Part shown: positions 41,998 through 50,412 of the stretch, one piece after another
How positions within the stretch are numbered: the stretch's first letter is position 1
How the letters are laid out: the number at the start of each line of letters is the position of its first letter
NCBI GenBank assembly: GCA_947577075.1
Contig: CANPTW010000002.1
Coordinates: 62,001-126,000, forward strand
DNA: 64,000 bases
Source: an uncultured Oscillibacter sp.
GTDB taxonomy: Bacteria > Bacillota > Clostridia > Oscillospirales > Oscillospiraceae
Reading direction: 5' to 3'
Program-made: the position numbers and the translations under genes
The notes under the pieces: model-generated
Database searches by the model: none
What the model was told of the DNA's origin: nothing
What the model saw: only the letters and a program-made list of their open reading frames with translations

Positions 41998-44643
41998 TCA
42001 GTTCAGTTTCCCGGCCACGAAATCATCCACCATGGCCAGGGCGTCGTCCAGCTTCAAAACGTCGGTGCCGCCGCCCATGGCGCTGTCCGGCTTGCCGCCG
42101 CCTTTTCCCCCGCAGACGGGGGCGATGGCCTTGATGATATCTCCGGCTTTGACCCCCCGGGCAACGGCCTCCTTGCCGCAGACCGCCTGGAAGGTGATTT
42201 TCCCGTCGTTGACGGAGGCCATGACGCCCACCACGCCGGGTTCCTTGTCCCGGAGGAAATCGCCCATCTTCCGCAGGGCGCCCGCGTCCAGGCCGTCCCG
42301 CTGGGCGGTGAGGACCTTGAGGCCCTTCACGTCCTTGGCGCTCATCAGGAAATTCCGGGCCTCGCCCAGGGAGGCCTCGGCCTTGAACTTGTCCAGGGCC
42401 TGGCGGAGCTCCTTCATCTCGGCGGTCTGCTGCTCGATGCGGCTTTCCAGCTCGCCGGGGGTGGTCTTCAGCAGTTGGGCGGCGTGGAAGAGCATCTGCT
42501 GGTTCCGGTTCACCGTCTCCAGAGTCAGCTTGCCCACGGTGGCCTCGATGCGCCGCACGCCGGAGGCCACGGAGCCCTCGGACTTGATGCGGAAGGGCCC
42601 GGCCTTGGCGGTGTTGTCCAGGTGGGTGCCGCCGCAGAATTCCATGGAGAAATCGCCCATTTCCACGACCCGGACCACGTCGCCGTACTTCTCGCCGAAC
42701 ATGGCCACCGCGCCCTTGCGCTTGGCCTCCTCAATGGGCAGAACCTCCGTCACAACGGGCAGGCCCTCCAGAATGGCGTCGTTCACCAGCCGGTCGATCT
42801 CGCTGAGCTGCTCCGGGGTGATGGCCTCGAAGTGGGTGAAGTCAAAGCGGATGCGGTCTGGCTCCACCAGGGAGCCCGCCTGGTGCACGTGGTCCCCCAG
42901 GACCTTTTTCAATGCCGCGTCCAGCAGGTGGGTGGCGCTGTGGGCCCGGCGGACGGCCTTGCGGCGCTGGCCGTCGATGGTGGCGGAGACGGCCTGCCCG
43001 ACCTTCAGCTCGCCGCTCTTCAGAACGCCGGTGTGGAGGAACTTTCCGCCCTTGTTCTTCTGCACGTCCCGGACCTCAAAGACGCAGTTCTCCCCGGCGG
43101 AGATCACGCCGTGGTCCGCCACCTGGCCGCCCATCTCGGCGTAGAAGGTGGTCTGGTCCAGCACCAGCGTGGCTTCGGCCCCGGAGACGATCTCCTCCCG
43201 GAGCTCGCCCTCCACCACGATGGCCAGGAGCTTCGCCTCCACGGTCTCCTTGTCGTAGCCCACGAACTCCGTGGCGGGCACGTCGCTGCCGAACTCGATG
43301 CCGGCCCAGCCCAGGTCGCCCAGGGCCTCCCGGGCCTTCCGCGCCCGGACCCGCTGCTCTTCCATCAGCCGGCTGAAGCCCTCCCGGTCCACGGTCATGC
43401 CCTCTTCCTCCACCATCTCCACGGTCAGGTCGATGGGGAAGCCGAAGGTGTCGTAGAGCTTGAAGGCGTCCGCGCCGGAGAAGACGGTCTCGCCCCGCTG
43501 CTTGTGGGCGGAGAGGAGGTCGCTGTAGATCCGCATTCCGCCGTCGATGGTCTTGGCGAAGTTCTCCTCCTCCGTGCGGATGACCTTGGTGATATAGCCC
43601 TGCTTCTCCCGGAGGTCGGGATAGGCGGACTCGTTTTCTTGGACCACCGTGTCCACCACGTCGAAGAGGAAGGGCTTCTCCACCCCCAGCAGCCGCCCGT
43701 GGCGGGCCGCCCGGCGGAGGAGGCGGCGGAGCACGTAGCCCCGGCCCTCGTTGCTGGGGAGCACGCCGTCGCAGATCATCATGACGGAGGAGCGGATGTG
43801 GTCCGTGATGACCCGGAGGCTCACGTCGGTCTTGTGGCTCTCCTTATAGTGGGCCCCGGTGATTTCGGAGACTTTATTGGTAATGTTCATGACGGTGTCC
43901 ACGTCGAAGAGGGAGCCCACATTCTGGCACACGCAGGCCAGCCGCTCCAGGCCCATGCCCGTGTCGATGTTTTTGTTTTTCATCTCCTCGTAGTGCCCTT
44001 CTCCGTCGTTGACGAACTGAGAGAAGACGTTGTTCCAGACCTCGATATACCGGTCGCAGTCGCAGCCCACGGTGCAGCCGGGCTTTCCGCAGCCGTGCTC
44101 GGCACCCCGGTCGTAGTAGACCTCGGAGCAGGGGCCGCAGGGGCCCGCGCCGTGCTCCCAGAAGTTGTCCTCCTTGCCGAAGCGGAAGATGCGCTCCGCG
44201 GGGATGCCGATGTCCTTGTTCCAGATTTCAAAGGCCTCGTCGTCGTCCAGGTAGATGGAGGGATAGAGCCGGTCCTCCTCCAGGCCCACCACCTTGGTCA
44301 AAAACTCCCAGCAGTAGGGGATGGCGTCCTTTTTAAAGTAGTCGCCGAAGGAGAAGTTGCCCAGCATCTCAAAGTAGGTGCCGTGGCGGTCGGTCTTGCC
44401 GATGTTCTCGATGTCGCCGGTGCGGATGCACTTCTGGCAGGTGCAGACCCGGTCCCGGGGGGGCTCCTCCTCCCGGGTGAACCAGGTTTTCATGGGGGCC
44501 ATGCCGCTGTTGATGAGCAGGAGGCTGGCGTCGTTGGCGGGGGGGATCAGGGAAAAGCTGGGCAGGCGGAGATGGCCCTTGCTCTCGAAGTAGCTGAGGA
44601 ACATCTCCCGCAGCTCGTTCAGGCCGTGGTAGGGGTGTGACAT
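41998..44643 (-). CDS. alaS: Alanyl-tRNA synthetase
   Basis: Charges tRNA-Ala. 881 residues from MSHPYHGLNELREMFLSYFESKGH, preceded by AGGAGG; the track adds 15 residues. The class II catalytic core is in the first 450 residues, the editing domain has HSATHLL and CGGTHL (zinc/deacylase motifs), and the C-terminal DHHA1-like domain carries GGKGGGKPDSAMGGG. It lies 31 bp after a small hypothetical gene and shares its T-box-controlled promoter. Full length is usual. Confidence 0.97.
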   Translation of the reverse strand: MSHPYHGLNELREMFLSYFESKGHLRLPSFSLIPPANDASLLLINSGMAPMKTWFTREEEPPRDRVCTCQKCIRTGDIENIGKTDRHGTYFEMLGNFSFGDYFKKDAIPYCWEFLTKVVGLEEDRLYPSIYLDDDEAFEIWNKDIGIPAERIFRFGKEDNFWEHGAGPCGPCSEVYYDRGAEHGCGKPGCTVGCDCDRYIEVWNNVFSQFVNDGEGHYEEMKNKNIDTGMGLERLACVCQNVGSLFDVDTVMNITNKVSEITGAHYKESHKTDVSLRVITDHIRSSVMMICDGVLPSNEGRGYVLRRLLRRAARHGRLLGVEKPFLFDVVDTVVQENESAYPDLREKQGYITKVIRTEEENFAKTIDGGMRIYSDLLSAHKQRGETVFSGADAFKLYDTFGFPIDLTVEMVEEEGMTVDREGFSRLMEEQRVRARKAREALGDLGWAGIEFGSDVPATEFVGYDKETVEAKLLAIVVEGELREEIVSGAEATLVLDQTTFYAEMGGQVADHGVISAGENCVFEVRDVQKNKGGKFLHTGVLKSGELKVGQAVSATIDGQRRKAVRRAHSATHLLDAALKKVLGDHVHQAGSLVEPDRIRFDFTHFEAITPEQLSEIDRLVNDAILEGLPVVTEVLPIEEAKRKGAVAMFGEKYGDVVRVVEMGDFSMEFCGGTHLDNTAKAGPFRIKSEGSVASGVRRIEATVGKLTLETVNRNQQMLFHAAQLLKTTPGELESRIEQQTAEMKELRQALDKFKAEASLGEARNFLMSAKDVKGLKVLTAQRDGLDAGALRKMGDFLRDKEPGVVGVMASVNDGKITFQAVCGKEAVARGVKAGDIIKAIAPVCGGKGGGKPDSAMGGGTDVLKLDDALAMVDDFVAGKLN

Positions 44644-44674
44644 GGGTATTACCTCCTGAAATAATACTTTTGAA

Positions 44675-45100
44675 TTATTCAATGACAATTTTGTACTCGG
44701 AACCGCCGCCCTCCGGGTCGTCCGCCTCGCAGGGCACGGCGTAGAATCGTTTGCCGATCAGGGTGCGCAGGTTTCGGATATCCTGAATGTCGCCGGAGCC
44801 GAATTCCTGGTAACAAGCTGTCGCGCTGGCTTGGTTCAGCTCGTCATAGAAGTCGGTGACATAGACGGAGTAGTTATCCAGAATGTCTTCAAAGGGGACC
44901 TGGGTGATATCCTGGGGGCAGCCGCCCTCCTCGCCGTAACACTCCGGCTCCATCTCAAAGGACAGGGAGGTGACATAGATGTCTTCCTGGCCGAATCCGG
45001 GCTGCCAGTAGGGGTTTCTGCCCAAATAAATGCCCTCTTCTGCCATCTGGTACTCCGGCCCGCTGTATTTTTCCGGCGTATAGTTTTGGAAATTCTTCAT
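44675..45100 (-). CDS. Hypothetical protein directly downstream of the T-box
   Basis: 141 acidic residues with many Tyr, Glu and Gly, no signal peptide and no motif I recognise. AAGGAGG precedes the ATG. Codon use is less GC-rich than in neighbouring genes. It is the first gene read after the T-box terminator and precedes alaS by 31 bp, so its expression should rise when tRNA-Ala is uncharged. Function unknown. Confidence 0.7.
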   Translation of the reverse strand: MKNFQNYTPEKYSGPEYQMAEEGIYLGRNPYWQPGFGQEDIYVTSLSFEMEPECYGEEGGCPQDITQVPFEDILDNYSVYVTDFYDELNQASATACYQEFGSGDIQDIRNLRTLIGKRFYAVPCEADDPEGGGSEYKIVIE

Positions 45101-45120
45101 ACTGCGCCTCCTTTCTGAAC

Positions 45121-45146
45121 AAAAAAACCCCTGACAACGTCAGGGG
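45121..45146 (-). terminator. T-box terminator
   Basis: On the minus strand CCCCTGACGTTGTCAGGGG followed by TTTTTTT. Confidence 0.92.
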
Positions 45147-45354
45147 CGAAGGTTTCTTCGCGGTACCACCCTAATTATCCCCCGGTACAGGGAACATCTT
45201 GAGCCATCCGGTAACGGGGATGAGCCGTTCCGCTCTTCGCGGACCGCTCCAAAGTGGCGGCCTTGCGGCGTGGACGAGGGGCTTTCACCGTCCCCCTCTC
45301 GCTGAGGAACCGTCTCGCAGGGCTGGCTTTTTCACGGCGTTTGCCATTGTGAAC
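45121..45354 (-). ncRNA. T-box leader (tRNA-Ala responsive)
   Basis: The minus strand has the T-box core AGGGTGGTACCGCG (45160-45172 region), whose TGGT can pair with an ACCA tRNA end as in tRNA-Ala, followed by the terminator. A distal stem I with a GAGAG bulge and GGTGAAAGCC loop is seen near 45284-45300. A GCC followed by A on the 3' side of stem I is a possible Ala specifier, not proven. It controls the 141-residue gene and the alaS operon. Confidence 0.9.
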
Positions 45355-45360
45355 AGAGAT

Positions 45361-45388
45361 ATTATATCGTTTCCGCGGAATTTGTCAA
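45361..45388 (-). promoter_or_regulatory. Consensus promoter of the T-box/alaS operon
   Basis: -35 TTGACA (45383-45388), 16-bp spacer, -10 TATAAT (45361-45366). The -35 box overlaps the stop codon of the preceding small gene. Confidence 0.88.
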
Positions 45389-45585
45389 GACGGTTTTTGC
45401 CCTTTTCTCCGCTTTTCAGCCGGAGTTTTCTTCCGCCCTTTTACCAGGACGCACTCGCCGGTCCGGATGCACTCCCCGCAGCCGATGCAGGGCGTGCTTC
45501 CGCTCTTATCGCCGTAGAGAAACCCGCAGATGACCGCCGGGACCAAGAGAACGCCGATCAAAAACAGCCAGCCGTACCATGCCAT
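45385..45585 (-). CDS. Small membrane-anchored cysteine-cluster protein
   Basis: 66 residues: one N-terminal membrane helix (about 5-24), then CIGCGECIRTGEC (C33, C36, C39, C45), a possible half-ferredoxin Fe-S or zinc site, and a very basic tail (GRKKTPAEKRRKGQK). No close family is recognised. The position, 26 bp after a hypothetical gene on the same strand, suggests co-expression. Its TGA lies in the -35 box of the T-box promoter. Confidence 0.65.
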   Translation of the reverse strand: MAWYGWLFLIGVLLVPAVICGFLYGDKSGSTPCIGCGECIRTGECVLVKGRKKTPAEKRRKGQKPS

Positions 45586-45611
45586 GTCTTACGCCCCCTT
45601 TTTATATTATT

Positions 45612-46067
45612 TTACAGGGAAAAAGGCGGCTTTGTCAGTGGCATCTGCAACAGTCTAAGCCCCAATAGGGGAAGAAGCGCCTCCGCCGGGCCGGGGAGAG
45701 CGGGAAGGGGAAACTCCTGGGGCTCGATGGTCCCGCCGTCCGGCCGGGGCAGGGCCCGCTGGACGCAGAGCACCGGCGAGGCCAGGCTGGAGAGGGTCAG
45801 GCTGTCCCTGGGGGAGAGGCCGTAGGAAATCACCGTTTCCGCCCGGACCTGGGCCGGGAGGGCGGGAAGGTCCCCGGGAACCAGCAGGAGGCGGCAGACG
45901 ATTTTGCCGCCTTCCCGGCGGTCCGCCATCGCCCGGCAGCCCTCCGGCGTCAGGGCCAGCAGAGGCCAGATGTGCTCCGCCAGCTCCGCGCCCCGCCGGA
46001 TTCCGCGGCTCCCGGGCGGCAGCAGCTGCGCCCACGCTGTGGGGCAGTCGTAGATTGCGGCGTCCAT
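45612..46067 (-). CDS. Hypothetical protein
   Basis: About 150 residues from MDAAIYDCPTAW (GGAGG 7 bases upstream; the track ORF to 46199 is too long). No signal peptide and no recognised motif; leucine-rich C-terminus. Codon bias and ribosome site support a real gene. It is probably co-transcribed with the small Cys-rich membrane gene that follows. Confidence 0.6.
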   Translation of the reverse strand: MDAAIYDCPTAWAQLLPPGSRGIRRGAELAEHIWPLLALTPEGCRAMADRREGGKIVCRLLLVPGDLPALPAQVRAETVISYGLSPRDSLTLSSLASPVLCVQRALPRPDGGTIEPQEFPLPALPGPAEALLPLLGLRLLQMPLTKPPFSL

Positions 46068-46329
46068 CCCATCCCTCCAGCCGGGGCGGCGCCGCCCCGG
46101 AGTTTTGGGCCCGCTGGCGGGCCCGACGGAAAATAGTTTCCGCAGAGGCCGGAATTCCATGCAAAATTTTCTCGTCTTTTTCCCGGGAGTGTGGTACAAT
46201 AGCCCACGGGCAGAAACGAAAATCCCGGGTTCCCCGGGGCCGCTTGGAGCATCTTTCCATTGCGGACGGACAGGCGGCCCGCGAGGGGAGCTTCTCCTCT
46301 GGGCCGGGGACGAACAGGGAGGTGAGGGC

Positions 46330-46863
46330 TTGGATTTTTGGGGCCACTTGAAAACGGTTCACCGCCACCGCGCCCTGGTGCGGAAGCACTGCTTCCGCCT
46401 GGGACTTTACTGGCAGGGGCTGACCCATGATCTCTCGAAATACGCCCCGGTGGAGTTCTGGCCGGGGGTAAAGTACTTCCAGGGGGACCACAGCCCCAAC
46501 GACCAGCAGCGCCGGGAGGAGGGCTGCAGCGCCGCCTGGCTCCACCACAAGGGGCGGAACAAGCACCATTTTGAATATTGGACCGACTATCAGCAGGACG
46601 GCAGCGGCATCGGCGGCGTGGAGATGCCGCCTAAATATGTGGCGGAGATGTTCTGCGACCGGCTGGCGGCCAGCAAGGTATACAAGGGCGGGAACTTTGA
46701 CCCCGGGGACCCCTATAAGTTCTTTGAGCGGGGGAAGGGGCGGCGGCTGCTGCTCCACCCGGCCACGGCGGCTCTGCTGGAACGGATTTTGGTTATGCTC
46801 CGGGACGAGGGGGAGGACGCGGCCTTCGCGTTTGTCCGCCGGGAGGTTTTGGGAAAAAAGTAG
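46330..46863 (+). CDS. DUF5662 family protein
   Basis: 177 residues starting from a TTG codon (46330), preceded by GGGAGGTGA; no ATG suits the conserved N-terminus (DFWGHLKTVHRHRALVRKHC). Conserved His/Trp-rich segments LYWQGLTHDLSKYAPVEFW and AWLHHKGRNKHHFEYW suggest a metal-dependent active site. Function unknown; the family is common in gut Firmicutes. The weak extended -10 promoter TGGTACAAT lies at 46192-46200. Confidence 0.8.
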   Translation: MDFWGHLKTVHRHRALVRKHCFRLGLYWQGLTHDLSKYAPVEFWPGVKYFQGDHSPNDQQRREEGCSAAWLHHKGRNKHHFEYWTDYQQDGSGIGGVEMPPKYVAEMFCDRLAASKVYKGGNFDPGDPYKFFERGKGRRLLLHPATAALLERILVMLRDEGEDAAFAFVRREVLGKK

Positions 46864-46875
46864 GAGGGATACGGT

Positions 46876-47403
46876 ATGGAAGAGCGTGGAATTCGGGGAC
46901 TTCTGCAGCCCGGGGAGCGTCTGCTGTGGGAGGGAGCGCCGGAGCGGGGAATCCGGCTCCAGCGTTCGGACTGGTATACCATTCCGTTCAGCCTCCTTTG
47001 GTGCGGGATGCTCTGCGTCGTCATAGGGCCGCAGCTTCGCATGGTGACGGTCCTGCCGCTTTTTGGACTGATCTATATTCCCTTTATTCTGGCGGGGCTC
47101 TACCTGCTGGCCGGGCGCTTTTTCTTCCGGGCCTGGCGGCTGGCGGGGGCGCGCTATGCCGTGACGGACAAGCGGGTGATTCTCGTCGGCCGCCGGGAAA
47201 CCCTCTTTTTGATGTATGGCCAGATTCCCCTTCTGCAGAAGGAAATCCGCCGGAGCGGCGTGGGAACCGTCTGGTTCCGGCAGCCCGCCTATTACGGAAG
47301 CGGAAACCACCGCCGCCGGGTTCCTGGCGTGGGCTTTGAGGAGATCGCCGAGGCGGAGCGGGTCTATCGGCTGATCGAGGGGCAGATGATGAACCGGGAT
47401 TGA
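46876..47403 (+). CDS. PH-domain (YdbS/YdbT-like) membrane protein
   Basis: 175 residues with an N-terminal soluble stretch, two membrane helices (about 38-56 and 61-85) and a C-terminal bacterial PH domain beginning YAVTDKRVILVGRR, the signature start of this domain. It starts 12 bp after the DUF5662 gene with GGAGG, so the two form an operon. Members are membrane-surface proteins of unknown role. Confidence 0.78.
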   Translation: MEERGIRGLLQPGERLLWEGAPERGIRLQRSDWYTIPFSLLWCGMLCVVIGPQLRMVTVLPLFGLIYIPFILAGLYLLAGRFFFRAWRLAGARYAVTDKRVILVGRRETLFLMYGQIPLLQKEIRRSGVGTVWFRQPAYYGSGNHRRRVPGVGFEEIAEAERVYRLIEGQMMNRD

Positions 47404-47513
47404 AGACGGGAGAACTCTCTCCCGGGTTCCTCCCGCCGGCCTGCCGAAACCGTGGAAGGAATCAAATGCTTGCAATTGGGCGGGAAACCCGGAAAGGGTT
47501 TCCCGCCCGCACG

Positions 47514-48317
47514 CTATTTGATGTTTGCCCCGAAAAAGGCCAGCAGCTTCAGAAGCGGCGTCCAGAGCTTGGGATGGTGCTCCAGAAGGAAGGACTCCAC
47601 CTCGGCCTGGGTCAGGCCGTCTCCCCAGAGCAGAAGGTGCCGGCCCGCCGCGTCATAGCCCACGGCGGTTTCCCCCACCGCCGCCACGCCCACGGCGATT
47701 TTCCCGCCCAGCGCCGCCACGCCCCCGGCGTACCAGAGGCCCAAAGCCACGGGGCCGAAGGCCAGCAGGCCCACGGCCACCGGCCCCAGCGCCGCCAGTC
47801 CGAAGGCCAGGCAGCCTATGGAGAGGAGCCCTGCCGATATCAAGCCGAGGCTGAACAGCCCCGCGCTCATAAGCCCCAGGGAGACGATTCCAACGGCGAT
47901 GTTGCCGATGGCGACGACGCCCCGGGCCACATCCTGCGCGCGCGCCGGACGCCCATAGAGGCGGAACCGGATGGAAACCAGCGGCAGTCCGAAGATCCTG
48001 GTTTTGCTGTCGTAGGCATAGCCCCGGAAGTAACTGGAAATCTCCTCTACCTGCTCCTCCAGCCTCGCCGTGGAAGGGGCCGGGGGTTCGGCGGGACGTT
48101 CCGGCTCCTCCAGGCGGTCTTTTACCAGATAGTCCACGCTCACGCCGAAGAGGTCCGACAGGGCCACCAGCTTGGAGAGCTCCGGCGCCGCCGCGCCGCT
48201 CTCCCACTTGCTGACGGACTGCCGGGTTACCCCCAGCCGGTCCGCCAGCTGCTCCTGGGACAGCCCCTCCCGGCGGCGGAGCTCCAGCAGTTTTTCTGAG
48301 AATGTCTTCATACGCAT
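47514..48317 (-). CDS. XRE-type HTH regulator with glycine pentad-repeat domain
   Basis: 267 residues. HTH_3 domain at 3-65 (LSQEQLADRLGVTRQSVSKWESG), a proline-rich linker, a short soluble stretch (RIFGLPLVSIRFRLYG) and then about 100 residues with a glycine every fifth position (GIVSLGLMSAGLFSLGLISAG type). A C-terminal helix follows. Either MRMKTFSEK or MKTFSEK may be the start. Such proteins occur in Clostridia; the repeat may form a membrane-associated or solenoid structure, which is inference. Confidence 0.8.
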   Translation of the reverse strand: MRMKTFSEKLLELRRREGLSQEQLADRLGVTRQSVSKWESGAAAPELSKLVALSDLFGVSVDYLVKDRLEEPERPAEPPAPSTARLEEQVEEISSYFRGYAYDSKTRIFGLPLVSIRFRLYGRPARAQDVARGVVAIGNIAVGIVSLGLMSAGLFSLGLISAGLLSIGCLAFGLAALGPVAVGLLAFGPVALGLWYAGGVAALGGKIAVGVAAVGETAVGYDAAGRHLLLWGDGLTQAEVESFLLEHHPKLWTPLLKLLAFFGANIK

Positions 48318-48395
48318 GCTCTCCCTTGTTTGAGGATGGGCGGAAAGCCGGACAGGGACGCCGGTTCCCGCGGGTGTTTTCCGATCTTCCCGTAG

Positions 48396-48424
48396 ACTTT
48401 AGCCTGTCCCGCCGGAAAACGCAA
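48396..48424 (-). promoter_or_regulatory. Promoter of the HTH pentad-repeat gene
   Basis: -35 TTGCGT (48419-48424), a 17-bp spacer, -10 TAAAGT (48396-48401). Confidence 0.6.
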
Positions 48425-48662
48425 GAACGCGGCGGGTGGAACTTTGTCAACCGCCGGTTGCGCCCCTCTTTTTTCGGGGAAAACGAGGCGTGCTCCGATG
48501 TGGAGGCCGGATTTCCGCCGCGCTCCCTTGAGGATGGGAGGCGAAATTTTGCCGAAGCCCTTCGAAAGCCTCCGGGAGCGGGGGGATACGGCCAAGGCGG
48601 CGGAAACGAATCCGATGAATCCCTTTCCGCCCTGCCGCTTATAACAGGGGGTTTTCACAGGC

Positions 48663-48690
48663 ATTATACGTGTTTGGGGGCAAAAGTCAA
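48663..48690 (-). promoter_or_regulatory. Strong orphan promoter, leftward
   Basis: -35 TTGACT (48685-48690), 16-bp spacer, -10 TATAAT (48663-48668). The nearest downstream gene start is about 340 bp away, so it may drive a small RNA or a long leader of the HTH gene. Confidence 0.65.
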
Positions 48691-48826
48691 GGATTGGGAG
48701 GCGTTTCCCCTTGATCGGGAGCCGTTTTCCCCGCGCCCGTCCCGGCCCGTTGTCAGAATGCACAAAGGTTTTCCGGCATTTTTTGAAATATCGGAAAAAA
48801 TTCAGCGGAGAATTGAAATTCCGCCC

Positions 48827-48855
48827 TTGTTTATTTTCCTGTCAAATGTTACACT
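48827..48855 (+). promoter_or_regulatory. Promoter of gdhA
   Basis: -35 TTGTTT (48827-48832), a 17-bp spacer, -10 TACACT (48850-48855). The leader contains an ACCCC/GGGGT mini-hairpin. Confidence 0.7.
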
Positions 48856-48914
48856 AAAGACAACACCCCGCAGGGGTTTCGAAGGTACCCTATGTTTTAA
48901 GGAGGATGTTTGCT

Positions 48915-50264
48915 ATGAACGCCTATCTTTCCAGTGTGATCGAGCATGTGAAGACCCGGCACGCAGGCGAGCCGGAGTTCGTCCAGACGGTGGAGGAGGT
49001 TTTCTCCTCCCTGGAGCCCGTCATCGAAAAGCACCCGGAATATGAAAAAGCCGATCTGCTGACCCGCATGGTGGAGCCGGAGCGGATGTTTACCTTCCGG
49101 GTCTGCTGGATGGCGGACGACGGGACCTGGCACACGAATATCGGCTACCGCTGCCAGTTCAACGGGGCCATCGGCCCTTACAAGGGCGGCCTCCGGTTCC
49201 AGAAGAACGTGTATCCCGGCATCATCAAGTTCCTGGGCTTTGAGCAGGTCTTCAAGAACAGCCTGACCGGCCTGCCCATCGGCGGCGGCAAGGGCGGCAG
49301 TGACTTTGACCCCGCCGGGAAGTCCGACGCGGAGATTATGCGCTTCTGCCAGAGCTTCATGCAGGCGCTGTACCGCTATATCGGGCCCGACGTGGACGTG
49401 CCCGCCGGGGACATGGGCGTGGGAGCCAAGGAGATCGGCTATCTGTACGGGGAGTACCGCCGCCTGAAAGGCGCCTTTGAAAACGGCGTGCTGACCGGCA
49501 AGGGCTTCAGCTACGGCGGCAGCCTGATCCGGCCCGAGGCCACGGGCTTCGGCGCGGTGTACTATCTGGAGAATGTCCTCAAGCATGAGGGAGAGGACCT
49601 GAAGGGCAAGACCATTGCCTGCGCGGGCTTCGGCAATGTGACCTGGGGCATCTGCAAAAAGGCCACGGAGCTGGGGGCGAAGGTGGTGACCCTCTCCGGC
49701 CCCGACGGCTATGTCTACGATCCCGACGGCGTGACCACGGCGGAGAAGATCGAGTACCTGGTGGAGATGCGGAACAGCGGGCGGAACCGGGTGCAGGACT
49801 ACGCGGACAAATTCGGCGTGGAGTTCCACGCGGGCGAGAAGCCCTGGGGCGTGAAGGTGGATGTGGTGATGCCCTCCGCCATGCAGAACGACGTTCACAT
49901 GGAGCAGGCGAAGCAAATCGCCGCCAACGGGGTAAAATATTATATTGAGGTGGCGAACATGCCCACCACCAACGACGCCCTGAAATTCCTGATGGAGCAG
50001 CCCGGCGTGATCGTGGCCCCCAGCAAGGCCGTCAACGCCGGCGGCGTGGCCACCTCCGCCCTGGAAATGGCCCAGAACAGCGAACGGCTGGTGTGGACCG
50101 AGGAGGAGGTCGACAAGCAGCTCCACCAGATTATGGACACCATCTACAGCATGAGCGTGGAGGCCGCCGAGAAATACGGCCTGGGGTACAATCTGGTGGC
50201 GGGCGCCAACATCGCGGGCTTCCAGAGAGTGGCCGACGCCATGATGGCCCAGGGCGTCTTCTGA
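48915..50264 (+). CDS. gdhA: NADP-type glutamate dehydrogenase
   Basis: Catalyses reductive amination of 2-oxoglutarate to glutamate in the cytoplasm. 449 residues from MNAYLSSVIEHVK; AAGGAGG lies 8 bases upstream, whereas the track ATG at 48906 overlaps that site. Conserved motifs include GPYKGGLRF, the active-site LPIGGGKGGSDFDP and the Rossmann motif GFGNVTWG. The hexameric family I length is right. The stop codon TGA begins a family B repeat. Confidence 0.95.
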   Translation: MNAYLSSVIEHVKTRHAGEPEFVQTVEEVFSSLEPVIEKHPEYEKADLLTRMVEPERMFTFRVCWMADDGTWHTNIGYRCQFNGAIGPYKGGLRFQKNVYPGIIKFLGFEQVFKNSLTGLPIGGGKGGSDFDPAGKSDAEIMRFCQSFMQALYRYIGPDVDVPAGDMGVGAKEIGYLYGEYRRLKGAFENGVLTGKGFSYGGSLIRPEATGFGAVYYLENVLKHEGEDLKGKTIACAGFGNVTWGICKKATELGAKVVTLSGPDGYVYDPDGVTTAEKIEYLVEMRNSGRNRVQDYADKFGVEFHAGEKPWGVKVDVVMPSAMQNDVHMEQAKQIAANGVKYYIEVANMPTTNDALKFLMEQPGVIVAPSKAVNAGGVATSALEMAQNSERLVWTEEEVDKQLHQIMDTIYSMSVEAAEKYGLGYNLVAGANIAGFQRVADAMMAQGVF

Positions 50265-50354
50265 TTTACTTTTTCTCGAGAGAAAAAGCAGGCAAAAAGA
50301 GCTTTCGCTCGCTCTGAATGTCTGGAGTTTGACTGGGCTGAAGCGACGGCAACC
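50262..50354 (+). repeat. Family B 3'-end repeat, copy 3
   Basis: TGATTTACTTTTTCTCGAGAGAAAAAGCAGGC, then a variable middle with GAGCTTTCGCTCGCTCTGAA, ending GGGCTGAAGCGACGGCAACC. The palindrome CTTTTTCTCGAGAGAAAAAG is its left half. It starts with the gdhA stop codon. Confidence 0.85.
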
Positions 50355-50372
50355 GGGATCACACTTGACATG

Positions 50373-50412
50373 AAAAAAGCGGCCGGCCGATGTCTTATCG
50401 GTCGGCGCTTTT
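50373..50412. terminator. Bidirectional terminator between gdhA and ruvX
   Basis: AAAAAAGCGGCCGGCCGAT pairs with ATCGGTCGGCGCTTTT. On the minus strand the stem includes the last ruvX codons and is followed by TTTTTT. Confidence 0.82.

Larger units (their letters stand above)
48318..48914. other. 597-bp intergenic region with three promoters
   Basis: Contains the HTH-gene promoter (48396-48424), an orphan leftward promoter (48663-48690) and the gdhA promoter (48827-48855). Between 48430 and 48660 there is a GGCGGAAA...TTTCCGCC stem but no ORF with a ribosome site. The 151-residue frame 48308..48763 lacks gene-like composition. Confidence 0.6.

Noticed and set aside
48308-48763. 151-residue minus-strand ORF before gdhA
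   Set aside because: No ribosome site, basic low-quality composition, and it overlaps promoters and the start of the HTH gene.
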